33,715 nucleotides of DNA from Chlorogloeopsis fritschii PCC 6912 (GCF_000317285.1 NZ_AJLN01000055.1:1-33715), one strand, 5' to 3'; counted from the stretch's first letter, positions 8,678 to 17,253 are shown. Numbers and translations are program-made. The notes: a model not told the origin generated them from the sequence alone.

Positions 8678-9991
8678 ATGCAAAGAGAATTAGGTATATC
8701 CGAAAGAGTTGTATGGCTTCTTAGTGAAGCTGGTTCTAATAACTTTGTGATCATCGCTAAAATCAGTGGTTTTCTCTCAGAACCAATTCTGCGTCAGGCG
8801 CTGATACTGATGCAAAAAAAGCATCCTCTTTTGGATGTACATATTGAGTTGGTTGGAGAAACTCCTCAATTTGTTTCCGCAGGCACGCCAGAAATTCCAT
8901 TACGTATTCTTGAACTCAACAGTGCCGATGATTGGATTCAACAAGCCAACATCGAAATGAATCTTCCCTTTTGTTGGCAACAGGAACCATTGGTAAGATT
9001 AGTGTGGTTGAAAGCACAGCAAGAGCAGATTATTCTTGTTACCTTTCACCATGCTATTGGTGATGCAAAAGCAGGTACTTATTTTGTACGTGATTTATTA
9101 TCAATTGCGAGCGAACTCATAATTGATGGTACTGCTAAAAGTCATCTACCTTTACCCGAAAGGCCTCCTAGTGATGAACTAATTCCAGCTAATTTCCAAG
9201 GCATTAAAGGTGCATTTAATGTAATAGAAGGAGGATTACGTCAAGGGTTGATGTTAACTAAACAGCCCAAAAAAATTCCTCCGGAAAAAGATGTGCCAGT
9301 TGCAGAAGTACGTACTTATATAATTCATAAAACTTTGCCGCCAGAGATTACACAATTAATGAAAAAATCTTGTCAAGGAGAAAATACTTCTGTTCATGGT
9401 TTGATTTGTGCTTTGATGTTAAAGGCGGTAGCAAATAGGATTTCAGCTACAGAAAAAGAATTGATTGCTCTCGGTTGTTTTTCTACTATTAATATACGTA
9501 ATTTATTAACTCCTCAGATAGGAGATGAAATAGGTTTATACGTTTCTGGAATTTCTACATTTCACCAAGTTGGGAACAACACTCCTGTTTGGGATATAGC
9601 TAGAGAAGTCAAAAATAATCTTGCTCGCTTGCTAGAAAAAGGTGAGGCATTTGCAACGTTAATGTTACAGAAAAATCTGTTACGCAAAAAGATTACTCCT
9701 CTACAATTAGCGCAGCAAGCCAATCAGTTTTTTCTATCAGCAACCTGTGTCACTAATCTTGGACAATTAGACATTCCTCAAAAGTACGGCACTTTAGAAT
9801 TAGAAGCACTACATTTTTGTGTTGCTGGTAATGCTTTTCCAGGAGGAGGTATTGGTGTTGCTGCCACAACATTTAATGGACAAGCAACATTTAATTTTAT
9901 GTTTGGTGTACCGCTCATGTCTCCCAATACAGCGGAAGCAATAGTTAATGATGTCTTAGAGACTTTAAATCAGGCAATTGGAGTCTCTTGA
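8678..9991 (+). CDS. PapA/condensation-domain-like acyltransferase
   Basis: A 437-residue single-domain protein of the condensation/acyltransferase superfamily (NRPS C domains, PapA5, wax-ester synthases). The catalytic motif is FHHAIGDAKAG, with H124, H125 and D129; the usual Gly after Asp is Ala. VTNLGQLDIP in the C-terminal half corresponds to the SNxG-type region, and a GVPLMSPNTAEAIV tail follows. There are no fused A or PCP domains, so it probably acts alone. Mycobacterial PapA5 moves acyl chains from PKSs onto diol hydroxyls. By analogy this enzyme could esterify a hydroxyl of the cluster product. It begins 6 nt after the SDR stop with no good Shine-Dalgarno, which suggests translational coupling, and lies 89 nt before devB. 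Substrates are unknown. Confidence 0.82.
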   Translation: MQRELGISERVVWLLSEAGSNNFVIIAKISGFLSEPILRQALILMQKKHPLLDVHIELVGETPQFVSAGTPEIPLRILELNSADDWIQQANIEMNLPFCWQQEPLVRLVWLKAQQEQIILVTFHHAIGDAKAGTYFVRDLLSIASELIIDGTAKSHLPLPERPPSDELIPANFQGIKGAFNVIEGGLRQGLMLTKQPKKIPPEKDVPVAEVRTYIIHKTLPPEITQLMKKSCQGENTSVHGLICALMLKAVANRISATEKELIALGCFSTINIRNLLTPQIGDEIGLYVSGISTFHQVGNNTPVWDIAREVKNNLARLLEKGEAFATLMLQKNLLRKKITPLQLAQQANQFFLSATCVTNLGQLDIPQKYGTLELEALHFCVAGNAFPGGGIGVAATTFNGQATFNFMFGVPLMSPNTAEAIVNDVLETLNQAIGVS

Positions 9992-10080
9992 CAATAAATT
10001 AAATCAGGGATGTGCACATTTTAAATATCAAATTTTAGCTGTTTTGTCCTTAGTTATTACTATCATGGAATCAATCATAA

Positions 10081-11259
10081 ATGCCTGCGGATTTTAGGAA
10101 AGAATCTTTGCTAAAACCTTCAGCTAAGAAGGTGATTACTATCGCTAGTTTGTTATCTTTGAGTTGTCTCAGTTTTGGTACTTACCAATTTTTGGAGCGC
10201 ACACGAGCCAACCAACAATATTCTCAAGAAGTTAATAGTAATGAGTTCCAAGAAAGTAAGTTAATAGCTGCTCTTGGGCGTGTAGAACCACAAGGAGAAG
10301 TTGTTATTGTTGGCGGGCCTTTAGGAGAACGTATTGGTAATTTAGTGGTAAAAGAAAGTCAGCAAGTAACTAAAGGTAATATTATCGCCTATTTAGAAAG
10401 TTATCAAGAAAGACTAGCAGAAAAACAAGTTACTGCTAGTCAACTTAGAGAAGCTCGTCAGCGTTTAAAGACTGAAACTAATCTTGGCTATGCTGCAATT
10501 AAAGAAGCACAATCGCGTCTAGAACAAGTAAAGTTACCACAATTTTTAGGAATTGAAGCACAGCAAGCAAGTGTTAAACGCTTAGAATTAGAATTAGAAA
10601 ATGCAAAAACAACTTTAGAGCGCTTTCAAAAGCTCAAGGATGAAGGAGCTATTTCTCAACAAACATTAGATGAAAAATTATTAGCTTTTAGTAGTAAGAA
10701 AGAAGAACTAAATAACGCTAAAGCAACATTAGCAAAGTTGACTCAAGAACGCGCAACTAATTTGTTAAATGCCAATACTCAAATCCAATCTGCTCAAGCT
10801 AATTTACAACGTTCTCGAAGTCAAGTTTTGGTAGAGTCTAGTTTACAAAATTTGAACTTAGCGAAGGCACGTTTAGAGCGTACTATTATCCGCGCACCAA
10901 GAAGTGGACAGATTCTCAAAATTTTTGCCCACGCAGGAGAAACTATTACTCAACAAGGAATTCTCCAACTTGGCAATACACAGCAAATGTACATTGTTGC
11001 AGAAGTGTATGAAACAGATGTTACTAAATTACGTCTCGGTCAAAAAGCTACTATTACCAGCAATGCTTTTCAAGGAGAATTGCAAGGAACAGTAGATTTA
11101 ATTGGTTTACAAATTGGGAAAAAAGATATTTTAGCTACCGATCCAGCCGCAGAAGTAGACTCTAGGGTAGTAGAAGTAAAGATTCGTTTGAATTCAAAAG
11201 ATAGTCAAAGGGTAGCAGGCTTAACTAACTTACAAGTAAATGTTAAAATTCATATTTAG
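10081..11259 (+). CDS. devB: DevB-type HlyD membrane fusion protein
   Basis: A 392-residue periplasmic adaptor. Residues about 18-37 are an N-terminal TM anchor (VITIASLLSLSCLSFGTYQF). VEPQGEVVIVGGPLGERIG begins the first lipoyl half. A long coiled-coil hairpin spans about 110-260 (Ala/Leu/Gln/Lys-rich). ARLERTIIRAPRSGQILKIF closes the lipoyl domain, followed by beta-barrel segments (MYIVAEVYETDVTKLRLGQ). This matches DevB, which links the DevC permease to a TolC-like outer-membrane channel in heterocyst glycolipid export. It is the last gene of the plus-strand set SDR-acyltransferase-devB and is not followed by devC or devA as in the usual devBCA order. The only devC in the window is at 4512-5675 on the other strand. 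I infer that the two products work together. Confidence 0.88.
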   Translation: MPADFRKESLLKPSAKKVITIASLLSLSCLSFGTYQFLERTRANQQYSQEVNSNEFQESKLIAALGRVEPQGEVVIVGGPLGERIGNLVVKESQQVTKGNIIAYLESYQERLAEKQVTASQLREARQRLKTETNLGYAAIKEAQSRLEQVKLPQFLGIEAQQASVKRLELELENAKTTLERFQKLKDEGAISQQTLDEKLLAFSSKKEELNNAKATLAKLTQERATNLLNANTQIQSAQANLQRSRSQVLVESSLQNLNLAKARLERTIIRAPRSGQILKIFAHAGETITQQGILQLGNTQQMYIVAEVYETDVTKLRLGQKATITSNAFQGELQGTVDLIGLQIGKKDILATDPAAEVDSRVVEVKIRLNSKDSQRVAGLTNLQVNVKIHI

Positions 11260-11465
11260 GGGAATTTTTTAATTCACCCATAGCCAGTAGTGGGCTGACA
11301 CAGCTAAAATGTTGCATCTCGTACACTCGACCCAACCTACAAAATATAATGCACAAATTTAGTCTTGTCACGCTACTATAGTAATTTTATTTTTACTTTA
11401 TAAATGACCTCTAAAGCCCTTGTCGTTACCCACATTTTTTAAATCTCTCGCTTCGTTGCTATCCT

Positions 11466-11515
11466 GCCTTGGAATCAATTCCAAGGCTAATAGCTAAAGT
11501 CTACTGAAGTAGACT
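11466..11515. terminator. paired palindromes between convergent genes
   Basis: Two adjacent hairpins: GCCTTGGAAT (11466-11475) with ATTCCAAGGC (11478-11487), and AGTCTACT (11498-11505) with AGTAGACT (11508-11515). They lie between the convergent devB and Hsp70-like genes. They could act as a bidirectional terminator, and they look like a common cyanobacterial interspersed palindrome. The interval 11260-11537 has no gene. Confidence 0.55.
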
Positions 11516-11537
11516 CAACAAAAATTTCAGCACAGCG

Positions 11538-13460
11538 CTATTGAATTAAAATAATCGCCTCTTGAACCTTAGTAGCCAGAGCCTTTTGCAGCCCTTGCCA
11601 AACTTTCTCTGTCAGTTTGTCAAAAGCCTGTTGATTTGCGATTAGTTGTTCTTGCAGTACCTTCTCTAACTCAGGCTGAATTTGCTCGCAAATATCCGCA
11701 ATTTTTTTGTCGCTTAAAAAACTAGAACGCATCCAACTGGGAATATCCACATTTGTCTTGATTGCCTCTTGCACGCCTTTGCGATTTAGTTCCATGCCTG
11801 CTGCCATCACAGAAGCTCCATACACTAATGCGATCGGCCAGGTTAAATGTCCGGTTAAGATTAAAGTGATGATACTAGCAAGAGTGCCTCCACCAATAAC
11901 TACATTGACGATAAACGCCACTGTGTCGGCAAGAATAGCATCTCCAATTCGCAACTCTGGGTGGACAAATTCGGGGTTGATGCTATCTTCAAACCTTAAA
12001 CTGCTTCTCGGTATGTGAAACTTTCGACAAATCGGATCGGTTTGGGCGGCTAAGTTGGGTTGGATTTTGTTGTTAAACCAACTGATGCATTGATTGTTAA
12101 TTATTTGTTGAGCGCTCGTACCCTTAAACCATTGCTCTGCCCGATGCTTCATTGATGTTTCCAATTCGGCTAAAGTTCGGATTTGGTTTTTTTGCCAGTC
12201 TTTTAAACCTGGTTTGACTGCGTTTTCAAGCAAGCTATCCGCGAGCGGCTTAGTTAACGATGCGATTAACTCCGGAATATGCTTTTCAATTATTTGTTGA
12301 AGCTTATTGGAGCCAAACAGGGTATCGACTTCTTGTTTAAAAGCAGTGGCACGCAAATCCCATCGCCCTACTCGCGCCAAACCTAATGCAATACACCGTT
12401 CAGGTTCTGGATCTGGGCGAAGCAGAGTTTCGCGATCGCTAAAGATTTCCTGACAGATTTGTCGGGTAAACTGCATCCGAGATGCACCGCCAGTCATCAG
12501 TACGAGTTTCGGTACGATATTTTCTTTGTCTAGCTTTTGTTTTGCCTCGCTGACAGCTTCGCGAAACGATTGAAGCCAACTTTTTTGCCCTAGTTGGGGC
12601 AAAGGTTGGTTCAAAATTTCCTCCATAATTAATTTGTTAACTTGGGGGATAAAGTAAATTTGTTCGTTGATAGACTCGAAGCCACGAGCAAAGGTTTGAG
12701 GATCGCTGTATACCTGTTCGTTAGAAAAGTAATCTTCCTTGGCTTTGCGGCAAGCAAGTTCACAACGAGCTTGGTGATGGGGATATTCTGTAAATATTTT
12801 TTCGAGTAATTGTGATCGCTCGTGTTGGGCAAGGGTGCGCTCAAAAATGGCTTTGTCGATTAGGGATGCTCCTAAAGCATTACTTCCAAAATCGATGGGA
12901 ATTTCCTGCAAGCTTTTAACTAGAGTAAAATCTGTCGTCGAAGAGCCAATATCAATCATTAACACCGATGATTTGAGTTTTTCATACTCTAGTTTGCCGG
13001 CTTCCTTGGCTTGCATAAAAGCAGCTCGCGATTCAGGTATAACACTTAGTAGAGGAATGCCAGCTACTTGAAGTAGTTTTTGGTATTCTTCCCTTTCGCT
13101 TATTGTCCACCCAGAAGGGCAACCAACGTAAAAGTAGCTACTTTCCCCACCTTCAATTTGCTTGCTTTCTTTGAGTTTGCGGTAGTAGGTGGCAATAAAA
13201 GTGCTGATTGTTTCCCTATAATTTGGATCGTTGTTTGGTTTTTGCTTGAAAGAAATTTGCAGTCTGGTAACACCAGCTTGGATTAAGGCTTGCTCACCGA
13301 CAAGATAACCGAGTTGGGGATGCCAACCAAGAGCCGTGACTTGGTTCTTTTTGTTATTCACTTCCAACATTTGGGGAGGTTCGATGCTCTCTACTATTGC
13401 TCTGGCGACAGCTGTTTCACCGTGCCCCAAATCAAAACCGATTGTCTCAAAAATTTTCAT
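11538..13460 (-). CDS. membrane-anchored Hsp70-like ATPase
   Basis: A 640-residue protein. Residues 1-370 are an actin/Hsp70-type nucleotide-binding domain: phosphate-1 FDLGHGETAVA (9-19), phosphate-2 MIDIGSSTTDF (168-178), adenosine motif LMTGGASRM (321-329), and PEPERCIALGLARVG after it. The canonical Hsp70 beta-sandwich peptide-binding domain is not recognisable. Instead there is a helical stretch (about 375-490), a hydrophobic double segment at about 511-555 (ADTVAFIVNVVIGGGTLASI and following) and a helical C-terminal tail. It is therefore likely an inner- or thylakoid-membrane ATPase with a non-standard client site. It starts 15 nt after the GrpE-like gene, in one operon. The pairing suggests that the partner exchanges its nucleotide. 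No J-domain protein is nearby. Client and cellular role are unknown. Confidence 0.85.
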   Translation of the reverse strand: MKIFETIGFDLGHGETAVARAIVESIEPPQMLEVNNKKNQVTALGWHPQLGYLVGEQALIQAGVTRLQISFKQKPNNDPNYRETISTFIATYYRKLKESKQIEGGESSYFYVGCPSGWTISEREEYQKLLQVAGIPLLSVIPESRAAFMQAKEAGKLEYEKLKSSVLMIDIGSSTTDFTLVKSLQEIPIDFGSNALGASLIDKAIFERTLAQHERSQLLEKIFTEYPHHQARCELACRKAKEDYFSNEQVYSDPQTFARGFESINEQIYFIPQVNKLIMEEILNQPLPQLGQKSWLQSFREAVSEAKQKLDKENIVPKLVLMTGGASRMQFTRQICQEIFSDRETLLRPDPEPERCIALGLARVGRWDLRATAFKQEVDTLFGSNKLQQIIEKHIPELIASLTKPLADSLLENAVKPGLKDWQKNQIRTLAELETSMKHRAEQWFKGTSAQQIINNQCISWFNNKIQPNLAAQTDPICRKFHIPRSSLRFEDSINPEFVHPELRIGDAILADTVAFIVNVVIGGGTLASIITLILTGHLTWPIALVYGASVMAAGMELNRKGVQEAIKTNVDIPSWMRSSFLSDKKIADICEQIQPELEKVLQEQLIANQQAFDKLTEKVWQGLQKALATKVQEAIILIQ

Positions 13461-13475
13461 ACTCTATATAGTCTG

Positions 13476-14372
13476 TTATTCTTTAGCCTGGGAGTACGCT
13501 GGCTCAATTACCCGCCCGCGCCGCAGCAAGCGATCGCCTTTCACCAAAGCAGGAGTTATTGTCACGTAATCTTTGGTGGTAGGATCGATGCTTGGCTCAA
13601 AGTCAAAATTCTCGCGATCGCTATGAGGCTGGTTTGGTTGATACATTTGAGCGCGAATTCCCTGCTCCATTAAAATCTGTGGCAGAAGTTTCGCTAGCTC
13701 TAACACCATTTGCGGTTGAGCAAGAAACGATGCACCAATTAGCCTTTGCAAAAAATGTAATAGTTCTGGTAATTCTTCTATACCGCGATCGGCAAAAGGT
13801 TGGTTTCCTTCTTCAACTCTAGCAACTGCTAAGTCAATAGTGTGCAGTGCATCGGCAAGATGATCTAAAAGAACTTTACTATCAACCCGTAGAATCGATT
13901 GAGGTAATTCCAATCGCTGGGGCAAGTTATTTTCCTGGTTATTTTTGTCTAGTTGAAGCACAACTTCCAGCCCTACAAGCACAGAAGCTAGCAAAAGAGC
14001 CATCCACGCACCTGGGGTAGTTTCGGTTAAATGGAACAACCAACCTAAAATACCTATATAAATTAGTGCCTTGAGTAATTTCAAGATTAACCTGTTGGGA
14101 GCAAACGTTGTCGCTTCTTGAATGATTTGCTGTTGTTGAGTAACTTGAATTTGCGTAGCCGCAGCCAGAGTAGCAATAGACTGCCGCAGCGTATCCAAGA
14201 AAAAGGAAGCCAGACGTACTTGAGCTATACTTAACTCGCTAATGTAAATTCTTTCCAGGCGATCGAGTTGGTTGTGAACCAGCTGAATTACTTCCTCTAT
14301 ACTGGTTGCCTTGTCAATTTCTGTCTGAAGTTGATTGCGTTCTTCGCTAAAGAGTGTAAATAGAGTTTTCAT
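13476..14372 (-). CDS. two-TM membrane protein with GrpE-like C-terminal domain
   Basis: The preferred start is ATG 14372 (298 residues), giving a normal helical N-terminus; an in-frame ATG at 14429 would add 19 hydrophobic or basic residues. Residues 1-95 are helical. Two TM segments follow at about 97-115 and 122-140. Residues about 165-293 read like a diverged GrpE: LLDHLADALHTIDLAVARVE resembles the GrpE helix before its four-helix bundle, ILMEQGIRAQMYQP resembles the 'EKHGVEPI' turn, and LVKGDRLLRRGRVIEPA resembles the hallmark beta-domain ending 'KGYLLNGRVLRPA'. GrpE releases ADP from Hsp70, and the next gene, 15 nt downstream, is an Hsp70-like ATPase, which strongly supports the reading. 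The assignment is by eye from pattern and context and needs a profile search. It could be only a membrane partner of that ATPase. Confidence 0.75.
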   Translation of the reverse strand: MKTLFTLFSEERNQLQTEIDKATSIEEVIQLVHNQLDRLERIYISELSIAQVRLASFFLDTLRQSIATLAAATQIQVTQQQQIIQEATTFAPNRLILKLLKALIYIGILGWLFHLTETTPGAWMALLLASVLVGLEVVLQLDKNNQENNLPQRLELPQSILRVDSKVLLDHLADALHTIDLAVARVEEGNQPFADRGIEELPELLHFLQRLIGASFLAQPQMVLELAKLLPQILMEQGIRAQMYQPNQPHSDRENFDFEPSIDPTTKDYVTITPALVKGDRLLRRGRVIEPAYSQAKE

Positions 14373-14491
14373 TACCTTGAGTAATAGCAGAAACTTTTTA
14401 ATCTCATATAATTTAAGGTACCTATACAATCCTAACTAGACATTTTCAGATTTGGCGATCGCACGCAAACTTACGACGCATTTGTCTAAGT

Positions 14492-14576
14492 CACAAAAAA
14501 ATTTGGCTCATGTATAGATATCGATGTTTCAGCACACGAAACCATAATTACGATATCCATATCGAGCCAAATTGTG
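14492..14576. repeat. imperfect long inverted repeat upstream of the GrpE-like operon
   Basis: AATTTGGCTC (14500-14509) pairs with GAGCCAAATT (14564-14573), extended by imperfect pairing of TATAGATATCG with CGATATCCATA inside and by TCACAA/TTGTGA outside (one side has extra As). The arms enclose about 54 nt. It lies 120-200 nt upstream of the GrpE-like start, between that gene and a small ORF on the same strand. It may be a terminator, a small MITE-like element or a regulatory hairpin. Confidence 0.5.
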
Positions 14577-14658
14577 ATTAAACAATAGAAGCGATCGCTT
14601 GAATTGCGAGCTGATTAGAACGACAGCACAATCATTACGTGAGATTCCTTCGTTTTCA

Positions 14659-14856
14659 TCAATCTTCTAATTGTAGGTAAAAGCCTTTGCCTGTATTGGT
14701 AACTTTAACCAACCTGCGATTGATTAATCTTTGAACAATGTCACTACTAAATTTGATATCACACAATTGAGCACTGCCACCATGATTGCGGATATATTGC
14801 AAGCATAGGTCGTCGTGGGATTTAATTTGAGTGTATAGTTCCTTGTTTCTAGTCAT
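14659..14856 (-). CDS. small winged-helix-like hypothetical protein
   Basis: A 65-residue ORF that I do not recognise by name. The order helix (DDLCLQYIRNHGG), helix (SSDIVQRLINRRLV) and beta pair (KVTNTGKGFYLQLE) resembles a minimal winged helix-turn-helix, as in small DNA-binding or DprA-tail-like domains. There is no clear Shine-Dalgarno before the ATG. It is on the same strand as the GrpE-like/Hsp70-like operon and about 290 nt upstream of it, separated by the inverted repeat. It may be a regulator or an unrelated orphan, and the coding call itself is moderate. Confidence 0.5.
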   Translation of the reverse strand: MTRNKELYTQIKSHDDLCLQYIRNHGGSAQLCDIKFSSDIVQRLINRRLVKVTNTGKGFYLQLED

Positions 14857-15207
14857 ATTATTTGCTTTTTTCTACTGCTTACAGAAAGTATCAATATTCC
14901 AGTTGACAACAAATCAACATACGAAAACTACAAAGTAGCAGATATTGCACTTTGTATTTGTTTTTGGAAATTGAAGCTTCAGTATTGAAAAAGGAAAAAT
15001 TAGTTTTAGAGACTGACTTAGCTGCTTGCTAATTTAAGTTTGATGTCAGTAAGATTGAGCTTTAATTTTTAGAAAAATGTGCTAAGTTTCGCTGAATTTA
15101 AAAGTAGCTGTTTGTCATCAAAAGCTCTGTGTGTCTATCATACATATGGCTTATAAATGACATTCAGCTTTGGAATATTTTGGTGTGCAGATACTTAAAC
15201 AACCTTC
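14857..15207. other. intergenic gap, nothing recognised
   Basis: About 350 nt of AT-rich sequence with no convincing ORF, RNA gene or strong hairpin. It should contain the promoter of the small minus-strand gene at 14659-14856 and the 3' end of the gene at 15208-15615. Confidence 0.4.
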
Positions 15208-15615
15208 CTATTGAAAGAGAGTATAAGAATCAGTAACACGAGGTATATTTATGTTCTCTCGGTGCTCCCACGAGGGATGGATGTAATTTCGCAGCCAACA
15301 AGAAAGTTCCCAAGCATACCTGTTAGATATTTCATCCAATAGCACAATAGCACTCTTGAGATGTAAAAAATCAACTGCTTCTCCAAAAAAGTCTAATGGA
15401 AAGGTCAAATTCTTTAAAAGGCTTTTGTATTGGCTCCATACCTGATTTTCCTTTTCAGCAAAACAATAATTACTCACGGAGAACTCTGCAATGCTTAAAT
15501 CTAAACTCTCATCGTAAGCAAATATAAAAGTCTCGCCATTTCTCTCGGATTTATAATCACTGGGAAGCCAAAAATCTACGCAAAAAAACTGGTAATTGGT
15601 AGATGCAATCATCAT
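15208..15615 (-). CDS. hypothetical protein, 135 residues
   Basis: I do not recognise a family. The protein is compact, acidic and rich in aromatic residues (YQFFCVDFWLPSDY, FIFAYDESLDLSIAEF, YAWELSCWLRNYIHPSWEH), with no signal peptide or TM segment. It looks like a small soluble alpha/beta domain. Codon and amino-acid composition are normal for coding DNA, which supports a real gene. It is isolated: about 350 nt of non-coding DNA lies on one side and 430 nt on the other. No function can be given. Confidence 0.55.
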   Translation of the reverse strand: MMIASTNYQFFCVDFWLPSDYKSERNGETFIFAYDESLDLSIAEFSVSNYCFAEKENQVWSQYKSLLKNLTFPLDFFGEAVDFLHLKSAIVLLDEISNRYAWELSCWLRNYIHPSWEHRENINIPRVTDSYTLFQ

Positions 15616-16046
15616 GCTCTTTAACCCCAGAAGGAATTCATACTTACAGCCGAAAAACTGTTAGTAACAGATTATTTGCATTCGCCAATTCTGAAAATAT
15701 TCCTTTGGGTAGATTAAGGCATTATTTCTCATTTTTTTTTCTTAAGTATTTCTGATTTTTCCTTTATTGTAGTTTTATTTTTACTTATTTCTTATGATTG
15801 TCTTATTAAGTTCTTATGGTATCTTTACCTTTAGAATTTATTTTAATCTAAATGGAAAATTAAATGACAATAACGATAGTAATTTTACCCATCACCAGCC
15901 TTGAGGGGAGGTATTTTTTCTAGTAAGCGTAATTTACCAGAATGAATAAAGGTAGTTCATAAAAAAAGTCCAGCAAAAATTTGAAGTATGAATTAATAAA
16001 ATCTTTCATCCTTCATCTTTCTTCGGTTATCTCAGTGTTAACTTAA
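15616..16046. other. AT-rich intergenic gap, nothing recognised
   Basis: About 430 nt with long T and A runs around 15725-15790 and no convincing ORF. It includes the upstream region of the 135-residue gene and the 3' side of the DUF5996 gene. No clear terminator stem was seen. Confidence 0.4.
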
Positions 16047-16994
16047 TTATGTTGATAAGACTGGCACACGTTCCAATGCTGCTCGATCCCAATTTCCTAA
16101 ATTTGCCGCTGCATCGTAGGTGCTTTGCAAAAAGGTAAGGAGTACTGCATCTGGATCTTCAGCCTGCCGTACTACCTCATATGGTAAGACAAACTCTCGC
16201 ATCTCGGAACTGTAAAACGCCTCCTTGGGCTGGATCGGGTAATCTTTGAAGCCTTCTGGTTCTGGGTAGGCGTAGGAATAAAAAATGGGTTCTGTAACCG
16301 CTCCAGCACCCGGCCAAAAACCGCAGCTGCTGACTTCGTGAGAATAAGCTTCTCGCGTTACCCAATCTGCCATGTTAGGGATTCCGCCTGGATGATCTGG
16401 GGCACGACGCCCAGAAAAACGAGTCACAGCCAAGTCGAAGCTTCCCCAGAAAAAGTGGACAGGGCTGCATTTACCAATAAAACGTGAGCGAAATTCTTTC
16501 ATGATCCGATCTGTTTGCATGAGAATGCGCCAAACTCGCTGGGCGTATTCCGGATCGTAAGCTGTATGTTTGCGATCGCGCTCAAAAGGAATTGGCTCGG
16601 CAACTTCTTGGGGCATCGTCCAAATCCGAGCTTCGATGCCATTCCCAGTTAGTGTGTCCGTAATCTCTTGATAAAGATCAGCTACAGAGCGAGGAGCAAG
16701 GGCGATTCTTTTAGTGGTGCCATCACTAATATCGATTTGTAAGTAGTGTTCAAGAAAATCGAAGCTAATCTCAAAGGTGCGCGTTCCGTAAGGAATTGAA
16801 GAGGTTGTTAGTCCACGAGGTGTGACATACAAAGTAGACTGCCACCAGTGGTTGAGTTTGGGAGACAAAGCCAGTCGAATCTTACCGACAATCTGAGTCC
16901 ACATATGTAAAGTTTCATACGTATCCTGCCATTCTCTCAGAGGCAAAGTAGGCCAGATTACATCGGTGAATGTTCCACGAACAGTCTCTGCCAT
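16047..16994 (-). CDS. DUF5996 family protein
   Basis: A 315-residue soluble protein. The start chosen is ATG 16994, because GGAGG lies 8 nt upstream; the in-frame ATG at 17009 overlaps that Shine-Dalgarno. It opens with WPTLPLREWQDTYETLHMWTQIVGKIRLAL, continues with HWWQSTLYVTPRGLTTSSIPYG and FEISFDFLEHYLQI, and contains SPVHFFWGSFDLAVTRFSGR and a PGAGAVTEPIFYSYAYPEP stretch. These are the conserved blocks that I associate with DUF5996, a widespread family of unknown function in bacteria including cyanobacteria. No catalytic residues can be assigned. It stands alone, flanked by non-coding stretches of more than 400 nt. Confidence 0.8.
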   Translation of the reverse strand: MAETVRGTFTDVIWPTLPLREWQDTYETLHMWTQIVGKIRLALSPKLNHWWQSTLYVTPRGLTTSSIPYGTRTFEISFDFLEHYLQIDISDGTTKRIALAPRSVADLYQEITDTLTGNGIEARIWTMPQEVAEPIPFERDRKHTAYDPEYAQRVWRILMQTDRIMKEFRSRFIGKCSPVHFFWGSFDLAVTRFSGRRAPDHPGGIPNMADWVTREAYSHEVSSCGFWPGAGAVTEPIFYSYAYPEPEGFKDYPIQPKEAFYSSEMREFVLPYEVVRQAEDPDAVLLTFLQSTYDAAANLGNWDRAALERVPVLST

Positions 16995-17253
16995 AAGGAA
17001 AACCTCCATGTGAGGACATTAAAAAGTCAGCATTTATATGTATAAATTAAGACTAAGCGAGTAAACAAATATTTTGGCGATTCTGTATACAGAGTACACG
17101 AAACTGGTGTAAGTTTTCGCGAATTTTATCTTCTGACACAAATCCTGTAACTACTTTCTAGCAGAAACTTTTAGGCTGGTTGCAATCAATTTCTTATTAC
17201 TGCCTTATTTTTGGACTACGAGTCTCTTATTTTTCAACTGTATTATTTGAGAG

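Noticed and set aside
13290-13822. Plus-strand ORFs of 76-127 codons across the GrpE-like/Hsp70-like junction
   Set aside because: They are antisense to the two minus-strand genes, which have clear domains and the normal 15-nt spacing.
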